A stretch of 64,000 nucleotides of DNA, taken from assembly GCA_038363925.1 (NCBI GenBank), contig JAQQWL010000006.1:42501-106500 (forward strand), read 5' to 3'. Made by a program: the position numbers and the translations under genes. The notes under the pieces were generated by a model. That model searched no databases. It was not told the origin of the DNA and saw only the letters and a list, made by a program, of their open reading frames with translations. Below are positions 9,497 through 19,600 of the stretch, one piece after another. Source of the stretch: Apiospora phragmitis. Taxonomy: Eukaryota > Ascomycota > Sordariomycetes > Amphisphaeriales > Apiosporaceae. The first letter of the stretch is position 1. Each line of letters opens with the position of its first letter.

Positions 9497-9952
9497 ATGG
9501 GATCCAGCCAAGGCGACGAGATCAAGACCCACATCGAGACGCTGGTCGAGCGCCAGCTGCAGCGGTCCCCCATCTACGCCCTCACCCTGTCCGACGTCCG
9601 CATCGTGTCGGCCGTCAAGGGTGTAGTCAAGGCTCGGATCGTCTTGTCCAAAAACCACATGAACTCGTCGGGCGGCCTGCACGGCAGCGTCTCGGCCACT
9701 ATCGTCGACTGGGCCGGCGGCATAGCCATCGCCACCTGGGACCGCCGCGACAAGACGGGCGTCTCGGTCGAAATCCACGTGCGGTACCTGTCCTCGGCCC
9801 GGGAGGGCGAGGAGATCGAGATCGAGGCCACGGCCGACAGGGTGGGCGGCTCTGTGGGCTTCACCTCGGTCGTCATTTCCAAGGTGGTCGATGGGGAGGC
9901 GGGGCCGGTCGTGGCGAGCGGTACGCATACCAAGTATGTCAAGGTTCGCTGA
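9497..9952 (+). CDS. Hotdog-fold acyl-CoA thioesterase (PaaI/ACOT13 type)
   Basis: An intact single exon of 151 residues. The core NSSGGLHGSVSATIVDWAGG (about residues 55-75) is the PaaI/ACOT13 hotdog signature, with the His-Gly before the central helix and an Asp in the helix. The later strand SVEIHVRYLSSAREG and a GSVGFTSVVI strand complete one 4HBT domain. The family hydrolyses acyl-CoA thioesters, usually as a homotetramer. No signal peptide or membrane segment is visible; a mitochondrial or peroxisomal location cannot be decided. The start is supported by in-frame homology length and an AAAAAGATGG context. It is the only intact gene seen between 7 and 16 kb. Confidence 0.9.
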   Translation: MGSSQGDEIKTHIETLVERQLQRSPIYALTLSDVRIVSAVKGVVKARIVLSKNHMNSSGGLHGSVSATIVDWAGGIAIATWDRRDKTGVSVEIHVRYLSSAREGEEIEIEATADRVGGSVGFTSVVISKVVDGEAGPVVASGTHTKYVKVR

Positions 9953-10348
9953 TGTGGCAGCACACCTTCATCCAGGTGGCTGGAAGAAAGGTTATGGAGA
10001 TCGGATAGATGGCTATAGACGGCACGTATGGATCGACTAGTAATCAACAACCAGTCGGGTGTCCTTGATGAGAGGATGAGGCGCAGTATGCAGGCGTTCT
10101 TGCAACGCTAGCATGCGCCAAAGGACACATTGATAGACAATCTCTTGAAATAGAGGATCCAATCAGAGGGTCTGCGATACTCCAGAGTTGGGCAAGAGTC
10201 AGGTTTTATCGCAACGATGGTGAAGATCCACTACTGAAACATGAGAAGAGAAACGCACAATCGCTCTCATTGCCATCCAGCAGAGTATTGTACTTCTGCA
10301 AGTACTGCGCCGCTTTCATAAAGATCAAAAGGTCCCTAGAAATGGTCA
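9953..10348. other. Intergenic; no feature seen
   Basis: No coding or repeat signal recognised between the thioesterase stop and the SDR remnant. Confidence 0.4.
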
Positions 10349-11132
10349 TCAGGCCAGGATATCCAGCACCTGCCGTATCTCAGGTTGGTCTCGTGTCGCA
10401 TTGAGTACATATACCACTATATCGCACGCATATGGTGGATGTCCACTTTTGCGTGCGACATCTCCGGCAATGGCCTCCACAATCTCCGTCCATGTCTTCT
10501 GCATCAGGTCTTCATCCTGGGCCCGTTCGCCCAATCTGTGACAACAGGTGGGCAGTATTAGCAGGCTTTTCTTCTTTGCAAGTTATATTGCTTTGCAAAG
10601 AGCCAGCATGTGATGTGGGAGGGAGTAACTCACGGATACAGCACATCGTGGTGCCAGAACCGGCCGTGGCACTCGGGCCCCAGCGCCGTGGCGCTCACCA
10701 AAGACCGTGGGACAGAAACCCATCCCAGTTGCGGCCCAGGTAGGTCTGGCACAGGTCGGGGCACACGGCGTTCACGTTGACCCGCGGCGGCGGCGGCCCC
10801 TCTTCTTCCGCTGCGCCAGTTACCGCCGCCGCCGTCATCGTCATGCGCGTAGCGACGGCTAACATGACGGCCATCCCCAGTAACTTGACTTGCGAGTAGC
10901 TCTTGTCGGTATCCCAGCCCTCCTTTTCGTTGGCCGTCTGGAGGAGGCTCCCGCCCACGAGCGTCAAGTTCTTGGGGTCCATGTCGTGCCCAGGATAAGC
11001 TTCTCGGCCCCGAGGGCGGCGTACTTGACGGCGGCTTGGAAGCCTAGGCCCGTGTTGGCGCCCGTCACCAGCACGATCTTGCCGGCGAAGGACACGGTGG
11101 GGTCGGCGGGCAGGTGCCAGAGCCTTTGCAGT
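10349..11132 (-). pseudogene. Short-chain dehydrogenase/reductase remnant with internal deletions
   Basis: Reading the minus strand, about 11132-10990 encodes the Rossmann start [20 protein letters not shown] with the TGxxxGxG cofactor motif, up to EKLILG. The sequence then jumps to [10 protein letters not shown] and [13 protein letters not shown], which holds the YxxxK pair, then [14 protein letters not shown]. About 110 residues of the normal middle (including the NAG region) are missing, and frames change. A second shorter gap follows GRNWDGFL. The C-terminal part [11 protein letters not shown]...VLYP is followed by a normal intron (GTGAGT...CACAG) and the last exon LGERAQDEDLMQKTWTEI. After GDV, where the family would end, the frame enters the 23-bp hairpin repeat (10435-10457) and continues to a stop at 10349. 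It would have been an NAD(P)-dependent oxidoreductase; it is not functional as read. Confidence 0.8.
10422..10458 (+). repeat. Hairpin repeat (copy 2) at the SDR 3' end
   Basis: 10435-10457 is identical to 6925-6947. Here it sits inside a perfect outer stem, TCGCACGCA (10422-10430) with TGCGTGCGA (10450-10458), around the inner stem GTGGA/TCCAC. It appears to have been inserted into the last SDR exon. Confidence 0.65.
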
Positions 11133-13490
11133 TGTCTGATACCGATTCATGGAGAATGATGAAAACAAAGAAGCGTCAAACTTGGATACATCTATTGATA
11201 GATGTAGGTTCAGACAAGCTCTGCATTGAGATGTCACGTAAGAGCTTCGATAGGTGTACGCCGAGAAATCCTTTAGCAGACACGTGGCTCAGAAGTTCGC
11301 AATCCCTCAAAGAAGAACAAAGTGGATGGTGCAGTATATTCGCGTAGCATGAAGGCACTGGCGTATCACGTTGCGTATCCCCTTGATTGCGGGGTAGGCA
11401 GCAGAATACCACACTGATTCTATCGTTACTGGCGATTGTCACTATCTTCCTGCTGCTGCAACAGCATCGAAGCCTCACCTATGAAGTGTGATTGGATATC
11501 TGTGAGCTCTAATACTAGCTACACTGCGCCGCTTCGCGGCTCTAATTCACTTAGGTTATAGCGAGGGGTACGGCCACGTACGCCGACACCTGTCACCAGC
11601 TGTTCCTCTAATCGTCAGTGCCCCCTACCCCTTCTATCCGTCGGCAGGTCTACTTATCGACGGCAGCTCCTCTCCCTCGTCGGCGCCAGCTCCCTTCCCT
11701 CCGCTACCAATTACCCCTTTTCCTCCGTCGTCAGCTTCCCCTCGCCGACACCTACCTTCGATACGGCCACAGGAAAGCCACCTCTAGCCACCCTCCAGCC
11801 ACACGCACGGCTACGACCGGCTATTTGCGCCTGCGCACGGCAAGCACAGGCTGCCCGAATTGAGTCACGTGAACATTTTTTTCTTCTCGCAAAATGTGAC
11901 CCCTAAGAGCCTCGGTCGCACGTAGGCTTGATGTACTCCGTAAAGTGCCGGGACTTACACTGTGTACTATCGTACCCAAAGAAACGGAAGCGCCAAAGAC
12001 CTTTGCCGGCGTGTCGGGGGGCTCTCCTGGCTGCGCCCAGGGACTTCAGGGCTGGTGGTGGTAGGGTTGCAACGAAGGAGCAAGATCCATGTTTCCCATG
12101 CGTCTGCCTTCCCCTCCCTGCGATGATGGGATGCCAATGACCTGATTCCTTCTGGCATCAAGGTTGGCCATACATAGCCCATGACGGACCATGCAACCAT
12201 GGATTGACGGCATTTACACCAGCTTACCAGCAGTGAGTACATACAGCTTGCAACGATTGATCGGGATGGGGGCGATAACACTGGGAACCATGTTATGTTG
12301 GGGAGAAGCGATGAAAGAGCCGACCGACTCTTGCAGAAAAGCGACCCCCGTCACCCGTAAGCGAGTCCAACTGAAACAGGCGCGATCGACGGTTGTGCAG
12401 GAACAGTTGTCCTGCTTATTTGGTCGGCTCTTGGCCAGGCTGCCAGGGGGGCCATCGCCACACCACCAGCACCTCAGCCAGGCTGCCGGGATCAATCGTG
12501 CATCGTGTGCATGTATCTCGGTCGCAGCATCGACGCCTGGAACACTTTACGTATGATGGTAAGAAGCTGCTCAGCACAGCAGGCATGCATTTCTCATTGG
12601 AAATTGTACTGTTTGCTTGGGCGATGCAGCCGTCTTACACAGTGTGTGATAGATGGATGGCCATAATCTGAAGAGACCCCAAAAAGCACGCCAAGTTGAT
12701 TGCCGGCACGTCGTCGGGTACCCACAAGGCAGGGGGCTTGGCTTCTTGGCCTGGCAGCTAAGTGGCCCACGGCGGAGGGGCCAGAGTCGGTGGGATTCCG
12801 TGCCGCACGCTGCTGAAGGATCCTAATAATAATATCGAAAACCCCTGCTAGAGCTGAGTATAGTGCGTCGTGATAAGCGCTGCCCGGGATGCTTTCTGGC
12901 AAGGACTGGAGCAAACATACTCCGTACCCAAGCCTCTCTTGGAAATGGCGGGCCAGCCATCACCTCATTGGCTCGATCCAGTCTTCCACTCTCTCTCTCT
13001 CTCTCTTCAAGCGTCTTGGTAGGACAAAAGCAAAAGAGCCAATGAGCCAATGTACTGGAGAGAGGCAGTGAGGCACAGGTGGGCAGCAGCAGCCAGGGGC
13101 CCGGAGACCGTATGCGGCATGATGGGATCAGAAATGGAATGGCTGTTCAGATGGAGATCCAAAGCTGAATGATTGTGCGATTGGTCCCGTCAAATTCCTT
13201 CATAACCTTCTATGCATCAACCATGGGCTACTCCCTCTCTTTTTCTTTTCTCTCTACCGCCATTTTCTACCACTGATATGTGCGGCTGATACGATACGTG
13301 CGCATTTGTTTCCGTGATTTGCCCTGTGCCGTAACCAGACAAGACCGAAGCCCGCTAAAGACACGTCAAACCCCCCACGCGGGTGTATTGAGATACTACT
13401 GCGTCTAGACAAACTGGCAGGAGACCAGGGAGGGGAGAAGACAGTGACACCGCGACGACGACGATGACGACGACGACGACGACGCTTCCT
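11133..13490. other. Gene-free stretch of 2.4 kb
   Basis: No supported gene on either strand. A pyrimidine-rich, low-complexity tract lies at about 11600-11780 and a (CT)n run at about 12988-13007. Confidence 0.4.
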
Positions 13491-14615
13491 ATGGGCAAAG
13501 CAACAGTAGCGGCATCGGTCTTCCTGGCCGTGCTCAGCTCCACCGCCGCCGCGGCGCAGGACGACGTGTGCCCCTACGACGGCGGCTGGTCGCTGCGCGT
13601 CAAGAGCCGGTACTGCCCCTCGAGCGCGCCCGTCGACTGCGGCACGGGGACGCAGCGGCGGTGCTGCCCCGCCGGGTACGTCTGCGCCGGCGTCGGGGCC
13701 CAGGGCGGGAGCTGGTGCTGCAAGGAGGGCGAGGACTGCATCAACCAGGCCAGGGCGACCCCCTAGGGTAAGTTTAGGGCAGAAAAGATCCGTGGGAGAG
13801 AGCGTGCGTGAGGAAGAGAGAAGCTGACGAGAGACTCTTTGGGTCGTTGACCGAAACAGTGTCCCAACCAGCAATGGACCCTCTGGGGCGGCGACAGCGG
13901 CTCCGTCGACAACGGTGCCTGGTGCTGCGAGCCCGGGTACAACGGCTTCTACCGGGGCAAGGTCGAAGGTGTCGGCTGCACCGACGCCGGCGTGAACACG
14001 CTGCCGGGCAACACCTTCTTCGCCAAGACGGTCTCGACGTCGCAGTGCGCGACCGCGACGCCGACGACCTCATCCTCATCATCCTCCGGCGGCGGCGGCG
14101 CGGTGTCGCCGCCCACGGCAACACCGACTAGCCCCGTCGCGGACGGCCAGAACGCGGGAGGAGGAACATCAGATGACAACGGCCAGGGACTGGGCTCCGG
14201 CGCCATCGCCGGCATCGTGGTGGGCTGCATCGCCGGCGTCGCCCTCCTCGCCGGCATTGTCGGAGCCGTGCTCTGGAGGAGGCGCCGGAACAGCCAAGCG
14301 GCCGCCGCCCAGGAGCTGCACAGTGGCAGCAGCCCCGGAGGATACCCGCAGGACGCGTACGGCCAGCATCAGCAGGCTACGGCGATGCGGTATGCTGGCG
14401 CGGACGGCTCGGTCGGCGGGTACTCGGGCAGCACGGCTGGGGGCGGCGGGTGGTACGCGCCATCGCCACCGGGACAACATCGGCAGCAGCAGGGCGGCCT
14501 TGCGCCGCCGCCGCAAATGAAGGAGAATACGACCTATTCACCGCCCGTCGAACTGCCCTATAAGCACCGACACCTCATCGGCGACCAGCGGGCCGACTCG
14601 CATGAGATGCCGTAG
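13491..14615 (+). CDS. Cysteine-rich secreted/type I membrane protein, unknown function (apparent stop at the exon 1 end)
   Basis: Exon 1 (13491-13767) encodes a signal peptide (MGKATVAASVFLAVLSSTAAAA) and a Cys-rich ectodomain (VCPYDGGW, RRCCPAGYVC, SWCCKEGEDC). Exon 2 (13860-14615, after CCGAAACAG) continues CPNQQWTLWGG...GAWCCEPGYNGFYRG, then a Ser/Thr/Gly-rich stalk. One TM helix follows (IAGIVVGCIAGVALLAGIVG, then RRRR) and a Gly/Gln-rich cytoplasmic tail. As written, a TAG (13764-13766) falls in frame just before the GTAAGT donor at 13768, and the phases do not match. Two extra C in the preceding C5 run would remove both faults and give 344 residues. An upstream in-frame ATG at 13464 would add MTTTTTTLP but disturb the signal peptide start. 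I do not recognise a named family. Confidence 0.7.
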
Positions 14616-14958
14616 GGTGAGGGAGGGAAAAGGCTGGTCAGTTGCCGTCGCCAGGTGGCGGGGAGGGACAGACTGATGTGGAGTGTGAAATGAGGGAAAT
14701 CTCGATGTGACAAGACAGGATATCTTCTTATTGTTTAATGCCCCCCATCCCCCCCATCCCCCCCCAGCGAGATGCTTTGACAGGAAATGAGGCGAAAGCT
14801 TTTGCGATATGTATTGTACATACTGCTATATACCAGAACATGAAGACAGACAAGATGGCGTCAATACTCCATATCACGTACATAATGTCCTATTTATTTA
14901 GACGCCTGATCCTTCCGCGTTAAAAACTTTGAATACTACACTTATGGGCAAACTAATC
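14616..14958. other. Short intergenic region between convergent genes
   Basis: Presumed 3' UTRs of the two flanking convergent genes. A C-rich (CCCCCAT)n-like patch lies near 14740-14765. Confidence 0.4.
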
Positions 14959-15966
14959 TCACAAAGTCCATTTCTCATAGTCGGGGAAATACTGATTCTG
15001 TATCCTCTCGGCGTACTCACGACGACCGGGAACCCCTTGACCACCGCCCGCGAATCCGGTCCCCTGTTTGTCGTATCATGATTAGCTAACATCCAGGCCA
15101 GATGATGCGGAAAGAGAACCAGCAAGCGCATGGGGACCAAAAAAAAACTTACGCTGTACAAATCAAGACACTAACCACGAACCCGAAAACGGTCGCGTCC
15201 GCCTCGGTGGGTTCCTCCCCGCCCAGGACCCAGAAGGGCTCCTTCTCCTCCGTCGGCCCGTCGTCGCGGGGCGACGACTTGTTTTCTTCTTCTCCTTCTT
15301 CGAAGCCGTCAGCAGGGCATCGACCGCCTCCCAGATCTCGAGCCGGAAGGCCGCGATCTCCTCGGCCGCGTACCGCCCCGTCCCCTGACCGTGCAGCGTC
15401 GCCACCGTGCCGCGGTAGGCCAGCAGCCCGATAGCGACGCGCAGGGGCCACGGCATGGCGCCGAAGATGTGGTCGCGCATCGTGTAGTAGTTCTGGGTCC
15501 AGCGTTCCCAACCCTGTTTTAGTCCCCATCGTGTGTCAGTTGCCAATAGAATAGGTCCGCTGGCTTCATGTAAGCTTAGGTACTCAACTTACGTGGTAAA
15601 AGACAAGCCGGTCCTCCATCATGGCCCGGATCGCGAGGTCCTCGCCCGGTCCTCCCCGTCGAGCCTCGCGTTCAGGTCCGACAAAAACTCCCGCTCCATC
15701 AGCGCCTTGATGATGAGGTCCGAGTCACCCAGCGCAGCATCACCACTTGCCGCGGACGTGAATTCGACGTAGGGGATCTTGCCCCGGGGCGCCGTCTTGG
15801 GTGAACCCACGGCGGTGCGGTAGGCGAGGTTCCCGAACCGGAGGCGGGCCTCGAGCTTGACGACAAAGGGCGACCAGACGTGCTTGCCCGTGTCCTTCCA
15901 GCCGCGGTAGACGGTGAGGGCCGGGTGCTGCCGGGTGTCGTCGACCTGGGGAGTCATTGTGGTCAT
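14959..15966 (-). CDS. GST-like protein of the failed-axon-connections/metaxin type, three apparent frameshifts
   Basis: Three exons: 15966-15593, 15513-15153 and 15063-14959. Introns start GTAAGT and end CAG. Exon 1 carries the thioredoxin-like N-terminal half (TVYRGW, WSPFVVKLEARLRF, APRGKIPYVEF). Exon 2 carries the helical GST-C-like half (WERWTQNYYTMRDHIFG, PFWVLGGEEPTEADATVFGF). Exon 3 ends EYAERI...YFPDYEKW. Homology moves between frames near 15640, 15301 and 15020. Each shift is cured by one added base, and the total then becomes exactly 281 codons (280 residues), so sequence error is more likely than decay. The family is related to glutathione transferases, but its substrate is not known to me. 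Start chosen at the MTTMTPQ methionine; 15957 and 15981 are possible. Confidence 0.75.
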
Positions 15967-16670
15967 ATTTCGTATTTGCAATCGGCTTGCAAGTAAAAGA
16001 TAGGGGGGACGGCTTTCTGTGGTAAAAGGCTCTTTTGTAGTAGTAGTAATAGTATATTCATGTAATCATTTTTTGTTCGGGTTACAATCTGGTGAGAATA
16101 CCAATTACTTCACAGGCGGCAAGAATCAGCTTTTATGGTCACTTCAAACAGTCGGCCTAACTCAGTCTAGGGTGTGTTGTCCGTTTATGCGAAGTTGCGC
16201 CGCTTGCCGCACTTTCGTAGCGATGCGAAAAGTCCGGATGCGCAGGTGTATCACGCCGTCTTAGGTGGGGTGGTGCTAAACAAGTGCTGACTGCACCCGC
16301 TGCAATCGAGTTGGCCGTCTTCTCCTTTTCTGCCAGGAGCGTCTTAATAGTTCTACGGGTTGTCGTTTGACCGGGTGCTTCAAGAGGCGGTTGCTTCAGG
16401 GTTTATCGAAGTCGACACATGTAGACTTGACATTGAAATCCATGTCACGCAACTTGCAACCAACTTTATGAGTACGTACGTCGGCTCAATATCTGGTTGT
16501 CAGCATTCATGGTAGCGCTGATGCCGATGTTGATAACAAGACAGACAGCATTGGTAACAGAACCGCTTAGGTCAATACATTGACTACACAGATAGATATA
16601 CTAGGCAAATGCATCGCTTGTTCTATTATTCTCTGCTCGTATACTATACCCCTACAGCATAGAGCCATGT
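15967..16670. other. Intergenic; no feature seen
   Basis: Presumed promoter of the GST-like gene plus the 3' flank of BLM10. Confidence 0.4.
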
Positions 16671-19600
16671 TTAGGCAAAGTAGCTCTTCCAGAGGACACC
16701 CTCCAGATCTTCCAGTTGTTCCGAGGTGAAATACTGCAAGTACGCAAGTCAGTTCAGGTTTCTCATATATACAGCAACAAGGGGATAAGAAAGCATCACA
16801 ATTTACTTACCTTCTGATCAACTCCCCAACTGTCTTGTCTCGTCTTCTTGAACTCGGACAGGATGCTCTTGGTGGCCTTGCCCACAACGCCGGGGTCACT
16901 AGCCGCGCGCCGCGCCAACAGGGCCAGCACCTCGGGCATCCAGCTCGGTGGCGGCGTCGCGTACGGGAACGCCTCGATGAGCGACCCGAGCCCCAGCACC
17001 GCCGCGTGCCGCCGCACGATCTGTTGTGTCGCGTTGACCGGCGTGTCCGTGCCGGGTGCCTTCTTCTTTGGCATCGGGTTCTGCGCGAGCGAGCGCTCGA
17101 ACCGCGACTTCAGCGACTCGATGACGGGGTTCCGGATCGCCGCCGGTGAGCACCGAATCATGCCGGCCAGCGTGGCGCCAGCCACCGTACGGACTTCAAG
17201 CTGGGGATCGGCCAGCATGTCGCCCACTGCGTCGAAAAGCACCTCGCGCTGAGCCGCATTCATTAGGAACAGACGACGGAAGTAAATAACCTGCATGTTG
17301 ACGAGCGCACGCAGCCGCTGGTGCCACGATGTCGCGCCCTTTCCGAGCCGTATCAGAGCGGCAATGAACGGCCCGTCTTCCCCGGTCCTAAGGGAATATT
17401 CGGGAGATGCCGGTAGACATGGTATGCAAGTCTCATGAGTTCCGGGTCCTCTTTGACGTCCATCATGTGCAGAAGCTGATCTATGAACGGATCCGGGAAG
17501 AAGGACGTCAGTTGCGTGCATTCCTGCGAGGAGAGGGTGTTGTCCAGCCACGTCAGCACCGTCTTCGAGCCAGAAGTGTACGAGGATGGCGTTTGTTGGC
17601 CAGGAGTGCGCTCGTGTCGCCATTGTTCGAGGCGGGAGAATACATCCTTGATGGTGGCGCTGAACTTCTCGTCTGGCTGGTAGGGCCGGATTCCAATGCC
17701 CGACGGCGACACCGCCTTATTCTGGTCCAGGAGAGCAGAGACGTTCTCAAACGACTCGTGATAGCGGGTTCGGTATATGGTGGCTATCACTCGACCAATG
17801 GCTTCGCGCACTGACTTGTAGGGGTGATCGATATGAGCCAGGAAGTCCTCAAGGACAGGCTTCTCGTGGCGGAAGTGCCAGCCGCAGTCGTTAATGAGGA
17901 ACTCGAGGAGCCCTACTTTCGAGGCTTCCTTGAAGGCCGCGTTAGACGACATGTCCAACCGGAACGAGCTGAGGGTTTTGATGAGCTCAGGCGCACGCCG
18001 TGGGTCCTTGGTGTCAATGACGAAGTGTAGGCATATCATCCAATAGGATAGGTTCTCGGGCGTCAAGCTGTCTGCAAAGATCTTGAGAAGCATGGGCTGC
18101 GCAAACCCCCAAGATTGTTCCTTCATCTCCACAGGGTCATCCGCTGAGCCGGCAAGCATGGCACCCAGTATCTCCGACGTGGCGCGGTGTTGGTGCTTAT
18201 CAGTACCGTCGCCGTAAACCTCGGCTGTCAATGTCTTCACGTCCTCGAAGGTGAGATCCGTCTGTCCGTAATTCATCAAGTCAAACACATGCATCAGCAG
18301 GATCACGACGGGGCTCCGGAATCGGTCCGACGTCGAATCGCGCGGTTCCTGCTTCAGGTAGTCGAAGAACTGCTTCAACCAATCCTTGGTAACCAGCTTT
18401 CCGATTTGCTTTCTTGCAGCAACTTCGACATCGTCATATTCATCGAAACGCTTGGGTTTGGTGCGGAAAGCATTGAACTTCTTGCCCCAGGCGAGCCAAC
18501 CGGCATAATCGGAATCCACAAAGTACTCGGCATGGTCTGGATCGGCAAAGCTGTCGAGGAAGTTGCGTGTAAATTGAGCGTCGCCCTTCTCGACCGGGAC
18601 GACCACTTTGTTGACATCCTTCTCCTTCTCTTCCAAGTAGTCTCTGTAGGAATGGTTGTATACGGCACGCTGGTCAATGGCAGCAAAGACATTCGAGAAG
18701 GCCGTCAAATAACTACTTCGAAGGCCTGGATGCGGGTCATTGGTTCCGCGGGTCACCAACTCGATGAACTGAGGAGGTGCAATAGAGTCGAACCGGACAC
18801 AGAGGTTGGTCGTGAAGATGACGCAGCGGCTTGCCGTCTTCCAGTGGGATTCCTTCGAAAGCTCGATGAGCTCAAGACCAAGGGCAATCTTCTTCTCCTC
18901 GACCTTCCTCCGTCGCTCGACGACAAAGTCATGTCGTGACGCAATGACGCTGGAACAATCCTCGGCCGGCTTGATCTGCGATACGATGTCATCGTCCAAT
19001 AAAACCATGAGCTCAAACCGCTTCCCGAACTCGATCATGGGATAGAGGGCGGTTGCTCCCAAGTTCTGGATGGATGTCTTATCAACACTAGCAGTTCGGA
19101 TGTAGAGGCGGAGAAGGTCGGGCGCGTATCGCCAGTCGCGTATCAAAGTCTTCAGTAAGCTGGTGAAAAGTAGCGTGTACATTGCTCCCTTGATACGGTC
19201 ATGGTCCATCGCGTCCATGGCGTTGCGGAAGCGCTCCAGGATAACGGGAATGACCAGAGGCCTGCCACCAATGAGTACCTTCAATGAGGCGTCCTGGGCG
19301 CCTTGAGCGATTCTTCGAACATCAGCATATTGTGAGGTGCAGGACTCGGCCAGGTCAAGGAGGAGCTGTCGGTCGATCTCGCTCTTCCTCCGGACAGAGG
19401 CATTGTGCTTCACGCGCTGCAGCTGGTATGCATCGGCACGCTTGATGAGCAGGGGGCGCGGGTAGGCCTTGCGCAGACCGCTGATCTTGAAGGGGCCAAT
19501 GTCGGCCTTGTAGAGTCTTTGCAACCGCTCGAGAGGGTGCGCAGACCTTTCAAAGCCCACATCAGTAATCCAAGTGCGATAGGTGGAGTACAGGGCTGTG

